From Candidatus Tayloriibacteriota bacterium (GTDB taxonomy: Bacteria > Patescibacteriota > Minisyncoccia > Phycocordibacterales > JAKAEA01), in contig JARIGY010000011.1 in NCBI GenBank assembly GCA_029288535.1, forward strand, positions 1-6,671: a stretch of 6,671 nucleotides of DNA, given 5' to 3'. The translations under genes were made by a program, and so were the position numbers. Below the pieces are notes generated by a model. The model worked only from the letters and a program-made list of their open reading frames with translations, was not told the DNA's origin and did not search any database. Below, one piece after another: positions 3,315 to 6,671 of the stretch; position 1 is the first letter of the stretch, and each line of letters starts with the position of its first letter.

Positions 3315-4634
3315 TTATTTCATATTAGTTTTATGGATGCCCGAACCGAAAAGGAATTTCGACAGCCTACTCTCCCCTGTCTGCGGCAATGCGAACAGGA
3401 ATGTGCGGGAGACGGTAATGGCGGTGAACATGCTGATGAGCACTCCGAGGCCGAGAGTCAGGGCAAAACCCTTGACTGCCGATGTGCCGAGCCAGAAGAG
3501 CACGATGGCGGTGATGATGCTCGAAACATTCGAGTCGCGGATGGAAAGCCACGCGCGGTGGAACCCTTCATGGATGGCAACGCTCAGGCCGTGGCCGCGG
3601 CGGAGCTCTTCTTTCATGCGTTCGAAGATGAGGATGTTAGCGTCAACGGCCATGCCGATCGAGAGAATGAAACCGGCCAAGCCTGCAGCAGTGAGTGTAA
3701 CGGGAATGAGCTTGAAAACCGCAAGCGAGATCGCAACATACATGAGAAGCGCGATGGAAGCGATAAAACCCGGCAGGCGATACCAGAGAACAAGGAAAAT
3801 CACGACGATAAGAAAGCCGTAGATACCCGCTTTAAGACCCGCGTAGAGCGCTGAAGTTCCGAGCGACGGACCGACAGTCTGGGTGCTGACAAGCTCGATA
3901 GGCACCGGCAGCGCGCCGTAATTGAGGTTGCGGACGACGGTCTGGGCTTCGGCCGCTGTGAAGCCGCCAGTGATCTGGGCTTGGCCGGAAGAGATTTCTT
4001 CATTGATGCGCGGCAGGGAGACAGGCTGCTTATCGAGGAAAATAGCAAGAATCTGGCCGGTATTTTCCTTGGTGATCTTGTCGAAAAGAGCTGCACCCTG
4101 GTCATTGAACGTAAGGCCTACGATGGGCGAACCGCCGGTCTGGTTATTGAACTCAAGCGTGGCGTGGGAAAGCAGGCTGCCGGTGAGGCCTGTTGAGGAA
4201 GAGATCGCGTACAGCTGGGCTGACGTCGAAGCGAACGACATATAGTTTGGCGGCAGGAGCCTGAATTCCAAAAGCGGAGTCTGGCCGATAAGCGCGACAG
4301 CCTGCTTGATATCGGTGACGCCGGGAAGGTCGACGACAAGCTTATTGTCTTTGCTGAATGTGTTGGCATTTTCCACCTGGACGATAGGTTCGGATACGCC
4401 GAAGAGGTTGACCCGGCGCTCGATTACATCTTTGAGGGAATCCATCGCGCCTTGGACGTCGCCGGCGGCAACTTGAGCGGTATCGGCTTTGTAGACAAGC
4501 TCCGTGCCGCCCGCGAGGTCGAGGCCGAGCTTGAACTGATGGCCGGAATTAACTTTTTGCGAAGAGTACACAAACCAGCCGGTAAGGATCATCGCGACGA
4601 TAAGGATAAGGGACCAGGTGCGGTATTTTGTCAT
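3315..4634 (-). CDS. secD: protein translocase subunit SecD
   Basis: 439 aa: the short SecD form found in many Gram-positive and CPR bacteria, versus about 615 aa in E. coli. It partners with SecF and SecYEG in the cytoplasmic membrane. In order: TM1 (about 7-24), LGLDLAGGTELVYK (36-49), ERRVNLFGVSEP (72-83), the P1 external domain including VDLPGV (101-106) and its mobile head (about 120-225), NYGALPVPIEL (238-248), and five membrane segments from about 267 to 413. GMAVDANILIFERMKEE (327-343) contains D331, which corresponds to Thermus D340 and E. coli D519, needed for proton-driven function. GFHRAWLSIRDSN (357-369) and VKGFALTLGLG (387-397) are further family signatures. It is intact, with no missing key residue. 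It has no SD and no clear promoter in the 57 nt upstream, so it may be co-transcribed with the 88-aa gene. Confidence 0.98.
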   Translation of the reverse strand: MTKYRTWSLILIVAMILTGWFVYSSQKVNSGHQFKLGLDLAGGTELVYKADTAQVAAGDVQGAMDSLKDVIERRVNLFGVSEPIVQVENANTFSKDNKLVVDLPGVTDIKQAVALIGQTPLLEFRLLPPNYMSFASTSAQLYAISSSTGLTGSLLSHATLEFNNQTGGSPIVGLTFNDQGAALFDKITKENTGQILAIFLDKQPVSLPRINEEISSGQAQITGGFTAAEAQTVVRNLNYGALPVPIELVSTQTVGPSLGTSALYAGLKAGIYGFLIVVIFLVLWYRLPGFIASIALLMYVAISLAVFKLIPVTLTAAGLAGFILSIGMAVDANILIFERMKEELRRGHGLSVAIHEGFHRAWLSIRDSNVSSIITAIVLFWLGTSAVKGFALTLGLGVLISMFTAITVSRTFLFALPQTGESRLSKFLFGSGIHKTNMK

Positions 4635-4691
4635 ATATGTTCGTTCTTGTGCTAGCTATAGTACCGTATTTTACGCAAATGTATGTATTGA

Positions 4692-4958
4692 CTAGTTTGA
4701 ATCCATGTCGCTTGGTAGAATAATATTCTTTTGAGTTTTAGCTATCATATCGTTCGCTTTGGCCATTTCTTTTCCGATCTCATAGCGGACCACATTGATG
4801 GTGTGCTGCAGATCTTCCATTCCGCTGTCTATTTTCCTGAGTCGAAACCTGGCATCGGCGTCTATGGCATGACCCATAGCTTCAAGCTCTTCAGTCAATG
4901 CCAGGATTTTTGCATCAGCCTCGGCTTCCGATATTGGTTGTAATGTTTGGGTAGTCAT
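4692..4958 (-). CDS. small coiled-coil protein, unknown function
   Basis: 88 aa, starting ATG at 4958 and ending TAG. After a short Thr/Gln-rich tail it is helical and polar. Heptad-like hydrophobic spacing runs from about residue 10 to 76 (ILALTEELEAMGHAIDADAR; MEDLQHTINVVRYEIGKEMA), ending in LPSDMDSN. It has no signal peptide, membrane segment or cysteine. It starts 9 nt after the stop of the large coiled-coil gene, so the two form an operon, and a role linked to that protein is the simplest guess. It is not similar by eye to the 89-aa protein on the other side of secDF. No recognisable family. Confidence 0.75.
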   Translation of the reverse strand: MTTQTLQPISEAEADAKILALTEELEAMGHAIDADARFRLRKIDSGMEDLQHTINVVRYEIGKEMAKANDMIAKTQKNIILPSDMDSN

Positions 4959-4967
4959 TATAATATT

Positions 4968-6671
4968 TTATCTTTTTCTTGCCGGTGCACGGCCGGTTCG
5001 AGGTCCGGAATGCTGAGAAAATATAGTGCGCCTTTTCTGTCCGGGATTTGATAATGTATCCAATGCCGTTCTTGCTTTCCGTATCCTGTCTTTTATATTT
5101 GAAAGTTTGGCAGATCCTTCCAAAGGCGTTCCGCTCTCATTGAGCTTTTTAATCACAAGCTGCTCCTGCTTCTCCAATCTTGAGATCTTAAGTTTGAGTG
5201 TCTTTTGTTTTTCATTAATGGATTCGGCTTTATTAGAGTTGAGCTGTCTCGGAAATGCCCGCTTATCTTCATTCCTCTTCAAAGTATCTTCTATTATTGC
5301 TGGCTTAGATTGTTGCGATTCTTGAGGCGCTCTTTGTACGGGAGCAGCTTCAACTTTTGGTTCTGCTGGCGTATTTTGAATTTGCGGCTGGGCAGGGTTT
5401 ATTTTAGATTCCACTTCAACGGCTCGATCCGATTCTTTTTCTTCAACTTCTTCAGCTCCTCTTTGAGTTGTTCTTTGTTGTTCATTGGCTGCTTCTTCCG
5501 CAAACTCACCATCGTCATCTCCGCTTCTTCCGTAATAATTATCTGAGTAGGTATCGTTATGATACTGAGCAAAGCTCTGCACCTCGGTCTCTGTCTGTTT
5601 TATCGTGCCGCCGAGCTTTGCAAACCGAAGCATGCGGGAACTTATCTGCTCCTTCGCGTGCTTGATTTTTTCTTTAACCTCGTCGATCTTATTTTGAAAG
5701 CCTCTGAGGGATTTGTCATTTGTTGCATACTGAGCTAGCGAAGCTTTCGTAACTTCAAAAGCTTTTATATCTTCATTGTGTTTATTGATTTGGGCTATGT
5801 AGGATTTTATCTCGCTATCGAGAATTGCAAGTTCCTGTTTCTCGATTCCCAGTTTTTTATTCGCACTCTTCTCAACCGCCATTACTGCCAAACCCCTGAC
5901 CTGTTCGACTGTCTTCGCTTGAGCCTCAAGCAAAGCGATATCCTGATCGAAGAAATGCAGTTTTTGGTCTATCTTTTCATTGCGGCTGTGAAGTACCACT
6001 TCCTCCTTAGAAAGATCATTCAAAAGGCCGGCGCGTTGCTCTTCGCTGATATTGGGAAAATGCTCCAGTTCCTTCTTATTGCGCTCGATCGTGCGTAGAC
6101 GAGTATCGTTGATCTCGAGCTTCTTTTCAAGAGCCTGGCGATTCGCCTGCAAACCGCTCAATTCCAAGCCCATATCCTTTGCTTTCTGCGTCGCTTTTTC
6201 CGCATCGCGGCGGTTTAGCCTGTTCGCAAATGGTTTAAGGATGGGAATGCCCAAGAAACTTTTATCGCGCCACTTTTCGTCCGTGCGAGCGGCTTTGCCG
6301 AATTTTGCTTCCGCCAACCGTTTTGAAAAAATATCGGTACCTACGGGAACCTGGTCGTGTTCAAGTTCTGCCATTATTCCGACCAAACCCTTCTCAGCAG
6401 CATTTCTCGGCAGTGTTTCTTTATTTTCCGGATTTTCTGGCGGCCCTCCTTCCGGTTTTAGATTGACCGCACTGAAAGGTTCTACATCATGTGCATCTTT
6501 TTCCTGTGGAGAACGGTCTACTTTTATATCAACAGCAGTATCGCGAGACGGCGCAACATCTTCTAATGAACCAGCAGCATTTTTATACCCTTCTTGTGCA
6601 GGAACAAAATTAAAATTCTTATTTACATCGATTGTGGTTTCAGGCTCCAACACTGCTTTCGGTGCCACGGC
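4968..6671 (-). CDS. large coiled-coil protein with disordered linker and basic tail, 5'-partial
   Basis: At least 567 codons are visible. The frame is still open at the window edge: GCC precedes the GTG at 6668, with no stop and no SD, so the true start is probably outside. Numbering from that GTG: 1-110 is low-complexity, Pro/Glu/Asn-rich and probably disordered. 112-152 is more compact (IFSKRLAEAKFGK, FLGIPILKPFANRL). 155-365 is a long charged coiled coil with several heptad blocks. 366-392 is Tyr/Asp-rich, ending in an acidic patch (GDDDGEFAEEA). 395-460 is a Gln/Pro/Ala/Glu linker. 485-540 is a second coiled coil, and 545-566 is a basic tail (QKRRTIF, RTGRAPARKR). It has no membrane segment, no ATP-binding motif and almost no cysteine. 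It resembles unannotated CPR cytoplasmic coiled-coil proteins; structural, DNA/RNA-binding or secretion-related roles are all possible. It is followed by the 88-aa gene after 9 nt. Confidence 0.85.
   Translation of the reverse strand, partial: AVAPKAVLEPETTIDVNKNFNFVPAQEGYKNAAGSLEDVAPSRDTAVDIKVDRSPQEKDAHDVEPFSAVNLKPEGGPPENPENKETLPRNAAEKGLVGIMAELEHDQVPVGTDIFSKRLAEAKFGKAARTDEKWRDKSFLGIPILKPFANRLNRRDAEKATQKAKDMGLELSGLQANRQALEKKLEINDTRLRTIERNKKELEHFPNISEEQRAGLLNDLSKEEVVLHSRNEKIDQKLHFFDQDIALLEAQAKTVEQVRGLAVMAVEKSANKKLGIEKQELAILDSEIKSYIAQINKHNEDIKAFEVTKASLAQYATNDKSLRGFQNKIDEVKEKIKHAKEQISSRMLRFAKLGGTIKQTETEVQSFAQYHNDTYSDNYYGRSGDDDGEFAEEAANEQQRTTQRGAEEVEEKESDRAVEVESKINPAQPQIQNTPAEPKVEAAPVQRAPQESQQSKPAIIEDTLKRNEDKRAFPRQLNSNKAESINEKQKTLKLKISRLEKQEQLVIKKLNESGTPLEGSAKLSNIKDRIRKARTALDTLSNPGQKRRTIFSQHSGPRTGRAPARKR

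Noticed and set aside
2765..3328. A 187-aa plus-strand ORF antisense to secF
   Set aside because: It is a charged Glu/Asp/Arg/Asn-rich shadow of membrane-protein codons, with no RBS and no recognisable domain. secF on the other strand is certain.
3300..3854. A 184-aa plus-strand ORF antisense to secD (and an overlapping 161-aa one at 3337-3822)
   Set aside because: Both are shadows of the secD reading frame, with low-complexity charged translation and no start signals.
4635..4691. A promoter between the 88-aa gene and secD
   Set aside because: TACTAT and TAAAAT hexamers exist, but neither has a -35 better than chance at 16-18 nt, so no call was made.

Overview
The window looks like a stretch of a Patescibacteria/CPR genome (Parcubacteria-like), assembled from Nextera-type short reads. 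The taxonomic clue is the first ~160 nt of a 16S rRNA gene at the left edge. It has the very short helix-6/V1 region and the GATCCTAGCTCAGG start that I associate with CPR 16S genes. The generally SD-poor gene starts and the many small coiled-coil proteins fit the same picture. This placement rests on recognition, not on a database search. The code appears to be standard table 11: secD and secF need no in-frame TGA. Every gene I support lies on the minus strand, so the biological order runs from right (6671) to left (1).

Layout in transcription order. (i) 6671-4968 is a long soluble coiled-coil protein, open at the window edge, followed after 9 nt by an 88-aa coiled-coil protein (4958-4692). 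(ii) 4634-2405 is secD followed by secF, one nucleotide apart. They encode the proton-driven SecDF accessory subunits of the Sec translocon. (iii) 2341-2072 is an 89-aa helical protein that may be read from a leaderless transcript. (iv) 2067-1596 is a compact unit: a near-consensus promoter, a 26-codon ORF whose ATG falls at the expected transcription start, an 11-bp hairpin, a 64-aa acidic Pro/Cys-rich ORF with the only strong Shine-Dalgarno sequence in the window, and a textbook intrinsic terminator. I recognise neither ORF. This is the most unusual part of the window. (v) 1560-508 is a 350-aa single-pass membrane protein with an extracytoplasmic domain resembling LppX/LolA-like carriers. 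(vi) 479-23 is the start of an rRNA operon: a TTGACA/TATACT promoter, a ~265-nt AT-rich leader with three clear hairpins and a boxA-like motif, then the 5' end of 16S.

The first 22 bases are not genomic. They are the end of a Nextera transposase adapter, and the contig breaks inside 16S at that point. How the genes relate: secD/secF and the 350-aa protein all concern the membrane or export, while the coiled-coil proteins around secDF have no assigned role. No mobile element, CRISPR array, tRNA or restriction/defence gene was found.
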